Positions 37,940 to 46,215 of a DNA stretch of 64,000 nt are shown in pieces. Within the stretch, counting starts at the first letter, position 1; the number at the start of each line of letters is the position of its first letter. Under the pieces are notes generated by a model that worked only from the letters and a program-made list of their open reading frames with translations, had not been told where the DNA came from and made no database searches. The translations under genes were made by a program, and so were the position numbers. Source of the stretch: Oxalobacteraceae bacterium UBA4003. GTDB lineage: Bacteria; Pseudomonadota; Gammaproteobacteria; Burkholderiales; Burkholderiaceae_D. The DNA is taken from positions 62,001-126,000 of the forward strand of contig DGBN01000029.1 in assembly GCA_002384815.1 (NCBI GenBank), given 5' to 3'.

Positions 37940-38479
37940 ATGCATCGCCAATTCATTCACTCTTTCATCTTTACTTCCTTCAGTTTGTGCGCGGCAATGA
38001 GTCATGCCGCCGAGCCGCATGTACATGGCATCGCAAAAATGCTGGTCGCTATTGACGGCAACAACCTGGAAGTCGAACTCGTCTCTCCGCTGGATAATCT
38101 GGTCGGCTTCGAACGCGCGCCACGAAACGACAGGGAGCGCAAGGCCGTGCAAAAATTGATGAAACAATTGAACGAACCGCAGTCTTTAATCGTCCCGATA
38201 TCTGCAGCAAAATGCACGCACAACAAGACGGAAATCGATGCACCCATATTGCAGTCGACATCAAAAACGGAACATGTCCATGGCAAACATGACGAAAAGC
38301 ATGCGGAAATGACAGCTGCCTTTTCCTTCCGGTGTGCAGATCCTGTCGCATTGAAAAGCATTGAGGTTCGATTGTTTGACGTGTTCCCCAATCTGCAACG
38401 GGTTCAGGCCGAAGTAGCCGCTCCGGGAGGGCAGGCTGCGTCGTCGCTTGGGCGCGCTCATCGCACCTTGTCCTGGTAA
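37940..38479 (+). CDS. zrgA: ZrgA-like DUF2796 periplasmic protein
   Basis: A 179-residue secreted protein. The signal peptide ends near AMSHA|AEPHVHG, and the mature part is DUF2796-like: HVHGIAKMLVAIDGNNLEVE, then ELVSPLDNLVGFERAPRNDR, and a C-terminal VRLFDVFPNLQRVQAEV. A His-rich patch (EHVHGKHDEKHAEM) suggests metal binding. Proteins of this family are encoded with an ABC ATPase, FtsX-type permease and DUF3299 protein in the zinc-regulated zrg operon of Vibrio cholerae, and the same set follows here. The ATG at 37940 is chosen for the signal peptide; the frame is open further upstream. Confidence 0.8.
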   Translation: MHRQFIHSFIFTSFSLCAAMSHAAEPHVHGIAKMLVAIDGNNLEVELVSPLDNLVGFERAPRNDRERKAVQKLMKQLNEPQSLIVPISAAKCTHNKTEIDAPILQSTSKTEHVHGKHDEKHAEMTAAFSFRCADPVALKSIEVRLFDVFPNLQRVQAEVAAPGGQAASSLGRAHRTLSW

Positions 38480-38492
38480 GGAAACTGCTTTT

Positions 38493-39200
38493 ATGTCCGA
38501 TCAAGTCGTCATTGAAGTCCGTGATTTGCAGTTTCGATGGCCGGGCGTCGCGGAACCATGTCTGGACATTCCGGATTTCCGCGTGCAGGCGACTGAAAAA
38601 GTTTTTCTGTACGGCCCCAGCGGCAGTGGCAAAAGCACGCTGCTTGGATTGCTGGGTGGAGTATTAAGGCCACAGAGCGGTAGCTTGCATGTGCTCGGAG
38701 ATAATCTCTCGAAAAAACGGGATGGAGCAAGAGATCAGTTTCGCGTTGATCATGTCGGATTTATTTTTCAGCAATTCAATCTGATCCCGTATTTGTCCGT
38801 TCTCGACAACATTCTTCTTCCCTGCCGTTTCTCCAAAATCAGGAAGGCAAGAGCCATTGCAGACGGACGCTCCATACGCGATGAAGCACAACGATTGCTG
38901 CACGCTCTGGACCTGGATCCGACCTTGCAATCCAGGCAAGTGACTGAGCTCAGCGTCGGGCAGCAACAGCGCGTCGCCGCAACACGCGCCTTGATTGGCA
39001 GGCCGGAAATCCTTATCGCGGACGAACCGACTTCTGCACTTGATGCGGACCGCCAGGCAAATTTTCTTGAGTTGCTGCTGCATGAATGTGAAGCAGCACG
39101 TGCGACCGTTATCTTTGTTTCCCACGACCGCCGCCTCAACAGGCAATTCACACGTGAAATATCCCTTCCGGAAATCAACCAGGCGGCAGTACAGGCATGA
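38493..39200 (+). CDS. ABC transporter ATPase of the Zrg-like/MacB-type system
   Basis: A 235-residue ATPase of the LolD/MacB subclass. Walker A is LYGPSGSGKSTLLGLL, the Q-loop GFIFQQFNLIPYLS, the signature LSVGQQQRVAATRAL (V replaces the usual G) and Walker B ILIADEPTSALD, with VSHDRRLNRQF as H-loop. It pairs with the FtsX-type permease encoded next, whose ATG overlaps its stop by 4 bases. Such pairs often work mechanically on lipoproteins or envelope proteins rather than as classic importers, but gene context points to zinc handling. AAGGAA precedes the ATG at 38493. Confidence 0.9.
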   Translation: MSDQVVIEVRDLQFRWPGVAEPCLDIPDFRVQATEKVFLYGPSGSGKSTLLGLLGGVLRPQSGSLHVLGDNLSKKRDGARDQFRVDHVGFIFQQFNLIPYLSVLDNILLPCRFSKIRKARAIADGRSIRDEAQRLLHALDLDPTLQSRQVTELSVGQQQRVAATRALIGRPEILIADEPTSALDADRQANFLELLLHECEAARATVIFVSHDRRLNRQFTREISLPEINQAAVQA

Positions 39201-40459
39201 AGTATCTTCCATTGATGGCCTTACGGAGCGCCTGGAATCGTCGACTGACTTTCGGATTGATCGCATTGACAATTGCCTTGTCAGTCACAATGCTTCTCGG
39301 CGTAGAGCGCATTCGGAACGACGCCAGGACAAGCTTCTCGCAATCGGTTTCCGGTGCAGATCTCGTTATCGGTGCACGAACCAGCCCTGTCCAACTGTTG
39401 CTTTACTCGGTCTTCCGTATGGGTGAAGCAACCAGCAATATGAGTTGGCAAAGCGTAGAGGAAATTTCAAAACACCCCTCTATTGCCTGGGTTATCCCAT
39501 TATCGCTCGGCGACTCTCATCATGGCTTTCCGGTTTTGGCCAGCACTTCGAGCTATTTCGAGCATTATCGATACGGAGACGATTTACCTCTGGAACTGGC
39601 CAAAGGAAAACCATTCAAGCAACTGTTTGAAGCCGTACTGGGTGCAGAAGTTGCCACGCATCTGGGTTACAAAGTTGGCGACAAGATCGCCCTGAATCAT
39701 GGAATGCAGGAGAGTTCCCTTACTTCACATGCTGACAAGCCATTCGTCGTTATCGGCATACTGAAGGCAACCGGCACGCCAGTCGATCGCACCGTACATA
39801 TCAGTCTGGAAGCGATGGAGGCGATTCACGTGGACTGGCTGGCTGGTGGACGCGTTCCAGGATTCAATGTTCCAGTCGAGATGGTCAGGAAATTCGACCT
39901 TGAACCCAAAAGCGTGACAGCCCTCATCGTGGGTCTGAAGAATCGTATCTCCGTATTCCGGGTACAGCGCTATGTGAATGACTATAAGGATGAAGCATTG
40001 CTTGCGGTGCTTCCTGGCGTCGCACTGGAACAGTTATGGCAGGTGATCAGCGTCTTCGAACGTACACTGCTGCTCGTCTCGGCAATGGTCGTCATTATCG
40101 GATTGACGGGCTTGGTCGCAGTGATACTTGCAGGTCTCAACGAGCGTAGAAGGGAGCTCGCGATCCTGCGATCGGTTGGTGCGCAACCCTCCGCCATCTT
40201 CATGATGCTGGTGATGGAAGGACTAGCTCTGACTGTGGCGGGCGTCCTGTCGGGACTGTTTTTCCTGTATGGACTGACCGCGCTTTTTGCTCCGTATGTG
40301 CAAGCACAATACGGCTTGTCTATTGGAACGACATTTCTTTCTGCCGGCGAAATTCCATTCATCCTGGCAGTGGTTGTCGTGGGGCTGATTGCAAGCATGC
40401 TGCCGGGCTACCGTGCATATCGACTGTCACTGATCGATGGCCTGACACCGCGTACATAA
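39197..40459 (+). CDS. FtsX-like ABC permease of the Zrg-like system
   Basis: A 420-residue membrane protein. One N-terminal helix (LTFGLIALTIALSVTMLLGV) is followed by a MacB-like periplasmic domain (about 45-270) and three C-terminal helices (about 280-305, 330-360, 375-400), the FtsX/MacB permease layout. RRELAILRSVGAQPSAIFMMLVMEG is the typical cytoplasmic coupling segment, and LPGYRAYRLSLIDGLTPRT the C-terminus. It is translationally coupled to the ATPase gene and followed by the DUF3299 gene after 10 bases. Confidence 0.9.
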   Translation: MKYLPLMALRSAWNRRLTFGLIALTIALSVTMLLGVERIRNDARTSFSQSVSGADLVIGARTSPVQLLLYSVFRMGEATSNMSWQSVEEISKHPSIAWVIPLSLGDSHHGFPVLASTSSYFEHYRYGDDLPLELAKGKPFKQLFEAVLGAEVATHLGYKVGDKIALNHGMQESSLTSHADKPFVVIGILKATGTPVDRTVHISLEAMEAIHVDWLAGGRVPGFNVPVEMVRKFDLEPKSVTALIVGLKNRISVFRVQRYVNDYKDEALLAVLPGVALEQLWQVISVFERTLLLVSAMVVIIGLTGLVAVILAGLNERRRELAILRSVGAQPSAIFMMLVMEGLALTVAGVLSGLFFLYGLTALFAPYVQAQYGLSIGTTFLSAGEIPFILAVVVVGLIASMLPGYRAYRLSLIDGLTPRT

Positions 40460-40469
40460 GGAATTACAC

Positions 40470-41075
40470 GTGAATTTGAAATCGATAACGCTTGTGCTGA
40501 CTATGATAGTCGGACTGAGCGGCCTGCATGCCTCTCAAATTGTCCCGGCTTTCGCACAGCAACCGGATTACAGTGTGGGCGATCGCCTTCTCTCTTCGAA
40601 AAAACCACCGACCAAGGAGGGATTCAAGGAAGTGGACTGGGAAGTACTTGTCCCCAAGGATTGGGATCCGATGAAGGACATGAAGAATCTGGACCTGAGT
40701 CAGATGGATGATGCCGATCCTCGCGTAATGAAGGCAATGGAACGCATGAAGAAAATATGGAGTGATGCGCCGGTGGAACCGTCCCTCAACGGCGCCCGAA
40801 TTCGCATTCCCGGATTTATTGTTCCGCTTGATGCACAACGCAAGGAGTTAAAAGAGTTCCTGCTCGTACCGTATTTTGGCGCCTGCATTCATACCCCTCC
40901 TCCTCCGGCAAATCAGATCATCCATGGAGTGGCGGTCAAACGGCTGAAGGAAGCGGAAATGATGTCTGCCGTCTGGGTTAGCGGAACATTGGAGACCGTG
41001 CGAAGTGATACCGAATTCGGCACGTCGGGATATCGCTTGAAAGCTGAGCTCATTACACCTTACAAAAGAAAATAA
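40470..41075 (+). CDS. DUF3299 periplasmic protein of the Zrg-like operon
   Basis: A 201-residue exported protein starting at GTG, with a long signal peptide ending PAFA near residue 30. The conserved DUF3299 core is IRIPGFIVPLDAQRKELKEF and LLVPYFGACIHTPPPPANQI. The Cys-His pair in GACIHTPPPP is a likely metal or heme-type ligand, but this is not established. It is the last gene of the four-gene operon and matches the partner set known in zinc-regulated zrg loci. AAGGAA lies upstream. Confidence 0.85.
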   Translation: MNLKSITLVLTMIVGLSGLHASQIVPAFAQQPDYSVGDRLLSSKKPPTKEGFKEVDWEVLVPKDWDPMKDMKNLDLSQMDDADPRVMKAMERMKKIWSDAPVEPSLNGARIRIPGFIVPLDAQRKELKEFLLVPYFGACIHTPPPPANQIIHGVAVKRLKEAEMMSAVWVSGTLETVRSDTEFGTSGYRLKAELITPYKRK

Positions 41076-41101
41076 TCTGCCTCCTTTCCTCGTGCGCGAT
41101 A

Positions 41102-41135
41102 GTCCGCTACGGGTCGAGAGCAGTCATCAGAGCGG
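41102..41135. repeat. palindromic intergenic element, copy 1 (degenerate)
   Basis: GTCCGCT-ACGGGTCGAGAGC ... AGCGG, with CCGCT (41104-41108) pairing with AGCGG (41131-41135). It has the same plan as 42155-42192: a CCGCTxxGGGTC box, an AGC, then a closing AGCGG. The surrounding 41076-41357 gap also has a small hairpin, AATTAGG-7-CCTAATT (41140-41160), and the leader of the next gene. I see no other gene in it. Confidence 0.5.
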
Positions 41136-41357
41136 CAAAAATTAGGATATCTGCCTAATTAAAAGCCTGCCCCACTTACGGGAATTTTTTCAGAGCTGCT
41201 CAGGTATGCGCAGCTCTTTCTCCAAACTTCCTTTCAGGTTATATTCTGCGATTTTAAGGGATAGCACTCTGTCGAAAAGTCATTCTATGCTTGTAATGAC
41301 TGAGCTAGGACAACGTGCCGCATTCTGTTTATAAAATCACAATCAAGGGGTAACGAA

Positions 41358-42140
41358 TTGCGAAATATTTCTGCAATTTCATTAGCAATCATTTTTATAG
41401 CTTGCCTGACGAGCTCGGCGTTTGCGCAGACGACACAGCCCTTCAACTGGTCCGGACCTTATGTGGGTGGTACGTTAAGTTTAGTTAAGAGCCACGCAAC
41501 AACTGACGTATCGACGTCTGACTCATTTCCTGGGTCTTACTTTACGCCACCTGACCCTGAACAAATTGCGAACACGGCGCACGGCAACATCAAACAATCG
41601 CGCCTTGGCTTAGGTGGCTTTGGCGGTGTTGGTCGCCAGTTTGGTAAGCTATATCTTGGTCTGGAAGCTAGTATCAGCAGTTTACGATTCGATGGAGCAC
41701 GTTCATCTGGAGCGATTTACATATCGAATCCAGCGGGAAGCTTTAATAACGAACTTTCAGTTCGAGCGAATTCGCAAGCCATGCTGAGAACTCGTCTGGG
41801 ATGGACACATGACAGATGGATGACGTATTTAACCGGGGGTGTTGCCGCAACAAGAATAACGATGGACGCTTCCTTTTCTGACAACTTTCTCGGCGCAGGG
41901 GCGTCAGGCCAAGCCACAAGCAGAGAAACGAAACTAGGTTGGAGCATGGGATTTGGTGGTGAATATGCGTTGAGCAATAACTGGGTTATCCGATGTGAGT
42001 ATTCCTATGTCGACTATGGCAGAGTGAACACATCAGCGTTTGTGACAAATCCTGCCTTTCCTGCACTAGGTAATAACCTGATTAATTCAGTAGACCTCAA
42101 TGCACAGATATTTTCTGTTGGCATCTCATACCGGTTCTAG
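41358..42140 (+). CDS. outer-membrane beta-barrel protein (Omp25/OprF-like small barrel)
   Basis: A 260-residue protein starting at TTG, with AAGGGG 7 bases upstream. The signal peptide ends SSAFA near residue 23. An eight-stranded barrel-like domain follows (WSGPYVGGTLSLV, RLGLGGFGGVGRQFGKLYLG, LRTRLGWTHDRWMTYLTGGV, GWSMGFGGEYALSNNW), ending in SVGISYRF with the terminal Phe needed for outer-membrane assembly. It resembles the small porin-like surface proteins common in alphaproteobacteria. Lower GC than neighbours and flanking palindromic elements suggest transfer. Function beyond an outer-membrane location is unknown. Confidence 0.8.
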   Translation: MRNISAISLAIIFIACLTSSAFAQTTQPFNWSGPYVGGTLSLVKSHATTDVSTSDSFPGSYFTPPDPEQIANTAHGNIKQSRLGLGGFGGVGRQFGKLYLGLEASISSLRFDGARSSGAIYISNPAGSFNNELSVRANSQAMLRTRLGWTHDRWMTYLTGGVAATRITMDASFSDNFLGAGASGQATSRETKLGWSMGFGGEYALSNNWVIRCEYSYVDYGRVNTSAFVTNPAFPALGNNLINSVDLNAQIFSVGISYRF

Positions 42141-42154
42141 CAGTTATTTAGGAT

Positions 42155-42192
42155 GTCCGCTTTGGGTCTTGGATTCAAGGCCAGGAGCGGAC
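42155..42192. repeat. palindromic intergenic element, copy 2
   Basis: GTCCGCT (42155-42161) pairs with AGCGGAC (42186-42192), enclosing TTGGGTC and an inner CTTG-GATT-CAAG hairpin. It lies 14 bases after the barrel gene stop and about 50 bases before the VOC gene. It could act as a transcript-end structure, but the GCTTTGGGTC box is shared with the copy at 42674. Confidence 0.65.
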
Positions 42193-42245
42193 GATGGAGA
42201 GCCGAGGATATAATTTGGCACCGTCATCGAATCAGGCACTAATAT

Positions 42246-42635
42246 ATGTCCGAATCAACCGCCAAACTCGGCCCATTCTCTTTCGTGCTTGCGGTACCCG
42301 ATCTAAAGCATAGCGCTTCATATTTTCGTGACGCACTCGGCTTTCGCCTTGAATGGCCTGAGGGCTCCGACTGGCAACTCCTGTCCAGAGATAATGTGCG
42401 CATCATGATTGGCCATTGCCCCGACGCCATGTCACCTTCGGTGACCGGCGATCATAACTATTTCGCTTACCTTAACGTCGATGATGCCGATGCATTTCAC
42501 AGAGAACTAGTCAATCGGGGCGCCATCATACTCCAGCCTCCGATCGACAGACCTCACGGCATGCGAGAGTTCGTTATAGGGACACCAGACGGGCATCGAA
42601 TGATGGTCGGCCAGGAGTTATCTGCAGCCAACTAA
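42246..42635 (+). CDS. VOC superfamily (glyoxalase/bleomycin-resistance type) protein
   Basis: A 129-residue vicinal-oxygen-chelate fold protein: SFVLAVPDLKHSASYFRDAL opens the first beta-alpha-beta-beta-beta module, and FAYLNVDDADAFHRELVNRG opens the second. Potential metal ligands lie in MIGHCPDAM and the closing HRMMVGQE. Small stand-alone VOC proteins include antibiotic-binding proteins and dioxygenases; which applies here cannot be told. It sits alone between two palindromic elements, like a gene cassette, with no integron integrase nearby. Confidence 0.85.
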   Translation: MSESTAKLGPFSFVLAVPDLKHSASYFRDALGFRLEWPEGSDWQLLSRDNVRIMIGHCPDAMSPSVTGDHNYFAYLNVDDADAFHRELVNRGAIILQPPIDRPHGMREFVIGTPDGHRMMVGQELSAAN

Positions 42636-42673
42636 GCGAATTCGTCCTCACTGTCGCCTTGGCTATCGCAGAT

Positions 42674-42718
42674 GCCGGCTTTGGGTCAAAGCAGCCTGTC
42701 TGCTAACGGCCGTAACCC
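42674..42718. repeat. palindromic intergenic element, copy 3
   Basis: It has GCCGGCTTTGGGTC, then a perfect AGCAG-CCTGT-CTGCT hairpin (42690-42704), then ACGGC and AACCC, so GGGT can pair with ACCC outside. The GCTTTGGGTC box is identical to copy 2. It lies between the convergent VOC and phoX genes. Confidence 0.6.
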
Positions 42719-42798
42719 ATCGTTTGCGCAGGCCCCATGTTTCATGGGATATCCGTAAAAATACGCAACCTCAAAATCACAATGCCCGCACGTCATGT

Positions 42799-44256
42799 TC
42801 ATAACGGTCCATGCTGCCACGGCCCGTTAATTGCATAAGTAATGCCAGGATCCTGAGCGTTAACAAACAAGGTTTTTCCGCTCGCGTCGAAGCAGGCACC
42901 GCAAAACTCGCTGTCGCGCTTATTGCCAGCATGGGCTGCCAACTTGCCGGCACGGATCAGCGCCTCGGTCTCGACCTCGTAATTGTTTTTGGCGAAGGTG
43001 AATATTCCACCCTTGGCCGTGAGGCCCATGAGACGCTCGCCGACGCCATATTCATCCACAGCGCTTGAGTTGGAATCCTCGCAAATCAAAAGTCCGCCGC
43101 GTGGACTGACTGTAATGTTGTCACCCATATTGCCGAACAACATGCCTTGCGACGCATAAATGCAGCGCAGGACCTGTGTCTTGAGATCGAGTTCCCAGAT
43201 CGCGCCGGTCTTGGCATTGCCGCCGGTCGTGTCCATCACATAGACTTTGCCCTCGTGATGCGCGATACCTTCGCCACGGTTCATCCGCAATGCTCCCTGT
43301 ACCCAGCCCTGTCGAAAAGGACCCGAAACGTTCTTACTGGGCTGCTCTTCCGTGATCATAACCCGGCCTCGATTCGCGTCGGGATCTGCGATGTGCACCC
43401 ATTCCAGCCGATAGGTTTGGCCCAGTGTCGCACCGGCCAAATTGACATTGCGATCACCAAGCACGCGTGCCATCTGCAGCTCGCCACCTCGCGCGAGGCT
43501 ACCGGGCTGGCCGCTTTTCATGTTTGGAATGTAGCGATAGAAACCCGACTTTCCGGTGTCGTCCTCGGTCATGTAGACAATGCTGCTAAGCGGATCAACC
43601 GCCACTGCCTCGTGGCGGAAACGACCCATGCCGACGATTGGCTTTGCATTAATCTTTCCGTCGGGGCTAACCTCGAACACATAGCCATGCTTCAAGCCCT
43701 CGCTGCTGGCGTCATCGGTACCGACTTCCTCGCAGGTTAGCCAAGTACCCCAGGGAGTGACACCGCCGGCGCAGTTAGCCAGCGTGCCGCTTAACGCCGG
43801 CGCCATATCCAGCCACTTGCCATCGCGGAAGCGCAGTACGGTAGTCCCACCGTTAGCGTACTGCTTAGCGATCATGCCTTGGTCATAAATGGCATCCGCA
43901 CCGAAGAACTTTCGATCTGGCCCGAGGCCGACTTCATGGTTGCGGATCAGCGTAACCTCATCGCCACGGGTACTCACCACACCCATTCCGTCATGCTTTG
44001 CGGGGCAAGCCAACCCGTTCGTCATGCGGTCACCGCTCCATCCAAAGCTCGCGTAACTGAAACCCTTGGGAAGACGCAGTAAAGGCAGGCCTGTGGAACT
44101 GTCCTCGACGACTGATAGCGGTCCGTAAGGGCTATCGACAAGCAACGTTTGCTGCGAGGCTGCGCGTGCTTGCAATGCAACGAGCGGGCCCAGCAGGGAT
44201 ATTGAGGAAAAGGCGCCTATGCCCTTGAGCAACTTGCGGCGATGGATGTCGGTCAT
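42799..44256 (-). CDS. phoX: PhoX-type (DUF839) phosphatase, Tat-exported
   Basis: A 485-residue protein with a twin-arginine signal (HRRKLLKGIGAFSSISLLGP, cleavage after ALQARA near residue 32). The body matches the PhoX/COG3211 family: GFSYASFGWSGDRM, LACPAKHDGMGVV, LIRNHEVG, GTWLTCEEVGTD, RHEAVAVDP, VYMTEDDTGKSGFYRYIP, MGDNITVSPRGGLLICEDSN and CGACFDASGKTLFVNAQDPG. PhoX enzymes are Fe/Ca-dependent periplasmic phosphomonoesterases. This one is shorter than the best-studied members (about 600 or more). It is the last gene of the phytase operon, its ATG overlapping the exbD stop by 4 bases, so it probably finishes dephosphorylation of lower inositol phosphates. No terminator is obvious. Confidence 0.87.
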   Translation of the reverse strand: MTDIHRRKLLKGIGAFSSISLLGPLVALQARAASQQTLLVDSPYGPLSVVEDSSTGLPLLRLPKGFSYASFGWSGDRMTNGLACPAKHDGMGVVSTRGDEVTLIRNHEVGLGPDRKFFGADAIYDQGMIAKQYANGGTTVLRFRDGKWLDMAPALSGTLANCAGGVTPWGTWLTCEEVGTDDASSEGLKHGYVFEVSPDGKINAKPIVGMGRFRHEAVAVDPLSSIVYMTEDDTGKSGFYRYIPNMKSGQPGSLARGGELQMARVLGDRNVNLAGATLGQTYRLEWVHIADPDANRGRVMITEEQPSKNVSGPFRQGWVQGALRMNRGEGIAHHEGKVYVMDTTGGNAKTGAIWELDLKTQVLRCIYASQGMLFGNMGDNITVSPRGGLLICEDSNSSAVDEYGVGERLMGLTAKGGIFTFAKNNYEVETEALIRAGKLAAHAGNKRDSEFCGACFDASGKTLFVNAQDPGITYAINGPWQHGPL

Positions 44257-44672
44257 GGTGTTGTTCCTGCTTTGGTGATGAAGCCGATGCGTTGCAGTCC
44301 GGCGCGCGAGGCACTGGCCATGATTTCGGCGATGACTTCGTAGCGAACCAGTTTGTCGGCATGCAGATGCAGCTCTGTTTCGGGACGTTTCTGACCGAGC
44401 TCAACGAGTTGAGCTTCGAACTCGTCCGTGCTCGCGGCTTGGCCGTCCCAGTAGCGCTGTCCGTCCGCGGCGATGGAAATGTCCACTTTGGGCGCTGGCT
44501 GCTTTTGCTGCGAACTGGCACGTGGCAGATCGAGTTTGACTGCGTGCGTGAGCATCGGCGCGGTGATCATGAAAATGACCAGCAGCACCAGCATCACGTC
44601 GATCAACGGGATCATGTTGATCTCGGCGCGCGGCACGCCTCGTCCCGCTGCCCCCGGAGTGAGAAAGGCCAT
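44253..44672 (-). CDS. exbD: ExbD-type biopolymer transport protein
   Basis: A 139-residue inner-membrane protein with one N-terminal helix carrying the functional Asp at D25 (INMIPLIDVMLVLLVIFMI) and a periplasmic domain (DISIAADGQRYWDGQ, LHLHADKLVRYEVIAEIMA). With ExbB it uses the proton gradient to energise TonB. It follows exbB after 2 bases and is coupled to phoX. Confidence 0.95.
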   Translation of the reverse strand: MAFLTPGAAGRGVPRAEINMIPLIDVMLVLLVIFMITAPMLTHAVKLDLPRASSQQKQPAPKVDISIAADGQRYWDGQAASTDEFEAQLVELGQKRPETELHLHADKLVRYEVIAEIMASASRAGLQRIGFITKAGTTP

Positions 44673-44674
44673 GT

Positions 44675-45322
44675 TCAGACCTCTCGTATCGAAGCCGGCA
44701 AGGTCTGGCCGGTAATCAGATAGTGATGCAACTCATGGGCAAAACCGTCGAGCTTGGCCAGCAACGTCTGGCTGCTGCGCGAAAACACGTTGTAGGCAAG
44801 CACGGCTGGGATGGCAACAGCCAAACCGAGCGCGGTCATGATGAGTGCCTCGCCGACAGGGCCGGCAATCTGTTCCAGCGATGCGGCACCGGCCGAACCG
44901 ATAGCGGAAAGTGCATGCTGCACACCCCAAACCGTACCGAACAGGCCGATGAAAGGTGCGATGGCCGCGACAGAAGCGAGCAAGGTCTGGCCGTTATCCA
45001 GATTTGCACCTTCTTCACCGACAACACGTTGCATGCAACGCAGCAGCAGTTCGTCACAATCACTGCGAGAGTCGCGCACGTCTTGATGAACGGCGATGGA
45101 GACCGTGGCAAGGCGCGAGAAAGGATTATCCGAGTGCGCTTCATGCACAGACTTATGCCAGAAATTCTGGCGGAAGCGCGCACCCTCACGGGCCAGCCGC
45201 CAGAAATGGAAACTCTTGGCGGCAATGCAGAACCAGGAGACCAGCGACATCAGCACCAGCAGGCAAAACAGTGTCGCGCCGAGTGCATCGGTATGTTCGA
45301 AAAAATAAGTCACGTAATGCAT
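44675..45322 (-). CDS. exbB: ExbB-type MotA/TolQ/ExbB proton channel protein
   Basis: A 215-residue membrane protein with three helices (about residues 14-36, 112-134 and 158-180). The conserved TLLASVAAIAPFIGLFGTVWG and GPVGEALIMTALGLAVAIPAV define the family, and Glu158 in VGEALIMTA corresponds to a conserved polar site. Two ATGs lie 6 bases apart; the second (45322) has the better spacing from GGAG. The start sits 2 bases after the tonB stop. Confidence 0.95.
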   Translation of the reverse strand: MHYVTYFFEHTDALGATLFCLLVLMSLVSWFCIAAKSFHFWRLAREGARFRQNFWHKSVHEAHSDNPFSRLATVSIAVHQDVRDSRSDCDELLLRCMQRVVGEEGANLDNGQTLLASVAAIAPFIGLFGTVWGVQHALSAIGSAGAASLEQIAGPVGEALIMTALGLAVAIPAVLAYNVFSRSSQTLLAKLDGFAHELHHYLITGQTLPASIREV

Positions 45323-45324
45323 TT

Positions 45325-46215
45325 TCATTTCTCCAATCGGAATTGTATGGGGACTTCGATCCAGTCGGCGACATTCTGACCACCCTGGCGCGCCGGAACA
45401 AAACGCCATTCCTGCACGGCGATTCGGGCGACCTGATCAAGGCGTTCGTAGCCGCTGCCGGTTTTTATTTTCACGGTTTCGGCACGGCCGTCAGCGTTCA
45501 CCATGACATGCAAACGCACCGTGCCTTCTTCGCGCAATTTGCGCGACATGGCCGGATAAGGCGGTTGCGGATTGGCGAGATAAGCTGCCTGATAGTTCGG
45601 CGGTGTGGTCGTTGGTTCGGCCTCGGCACGGGTACTTTCCGATGCTGCTGGCGCTGCCGGTACTGCTGGCATTTCCTCTCGGATAGCCGGTGTTTGCGAA
45701 GCCACAGCTGCAGCCGCGACGCTACGTACGGTTGCCGGTGCCGGTGCCGGCGTCACCGATGCCGTCGGCAAGCGCTGAGTTGGAGCAGGATTAGGCCGGG
45801 GCTGGAGCGCAGGTGCATCAGGTACAGACGCAGGAACCGCTGCAGGCGCCTCAGTATTTACTGCGACCTGTTGCACCGGCGGCGCCACCACAACGCCGAC
45901 CATCACAGCTTGCGTAGTAGACAGCACCGGCTCGGGTGCGCTGCGCAACAACGGTAGTAACACAAGTCCGTGCACAAGCAAGGCGACGGTCGTGGCAAAA
46001 GCATGGCGGCGGTACTGAACAGCGTTCGCCGGGAGCAATGTCGGCGACAACGAGGACAGACTTGAGCATGTTGCAGCAAGAATGGCTGGCGAAATTTCCT
46101 GCTCCGCCAAAACACGCTTGCCGTGGTGCGACGCTCCACTCCTGGCGCTCCATTCGACCTGCTCCTCGCCAGCGTGCGACGGTTCTGCGGATCTTGCCAA
46201 GGCCATGCCCATCAT
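45325..46215 (-). CDS. tonB: TonB-family energy transducer
   Basis: About 296 residues. A membrane helix (about 72-90, AFATTVALLVHGLVLLPLL) is followed by a Pro/Ala-rich spacer (about 92-215) and the C-terminal TonB domain (NPQPPYPAMSRKLREEGTVR, ending WIEVPIQFRLEK). It links ExbB/ExbD to outer-membrane receptors. The ATG at 46215 overlaps the phytase stop (TGATG), suggesting coupling. This leaves an unusual cytoplasmic extension of about 70 residues, so a start further inside is also possible. Confidence 0.92.
   Translation of the reverse strand: MMGMALARSAEPSHAGEEQVEWSARSGASHHGKRVLAEQEISPAILAATCSSLSSLSPTLLPANAVQYRRHAFATTVALLVHGLVLLPLLRSAPEPVLSTTQAVMVGVVVAPPVQQVAVNTEAPAAVPASVPDAPALQPRPNPAPTQRLPTASVTPAPAPATVRSVAAAAVASQTPAIREEMPAVPAAPAASESTRAEAEPTTTPPNYQAAYLANPQPPYPAMSRKLREEGTVRLHVMVNADGRAETVKIKTGSGYERLDQVARIAVQEWRFVPARQGGQNVADWIEVPIQFRLEK

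Noticed and set aside
42246..42635. Integron gene cassette
   Set aside because: The flanking elements are palindromic but lack the attC core site (GTTRRRY), and no integrase gene is in the window.
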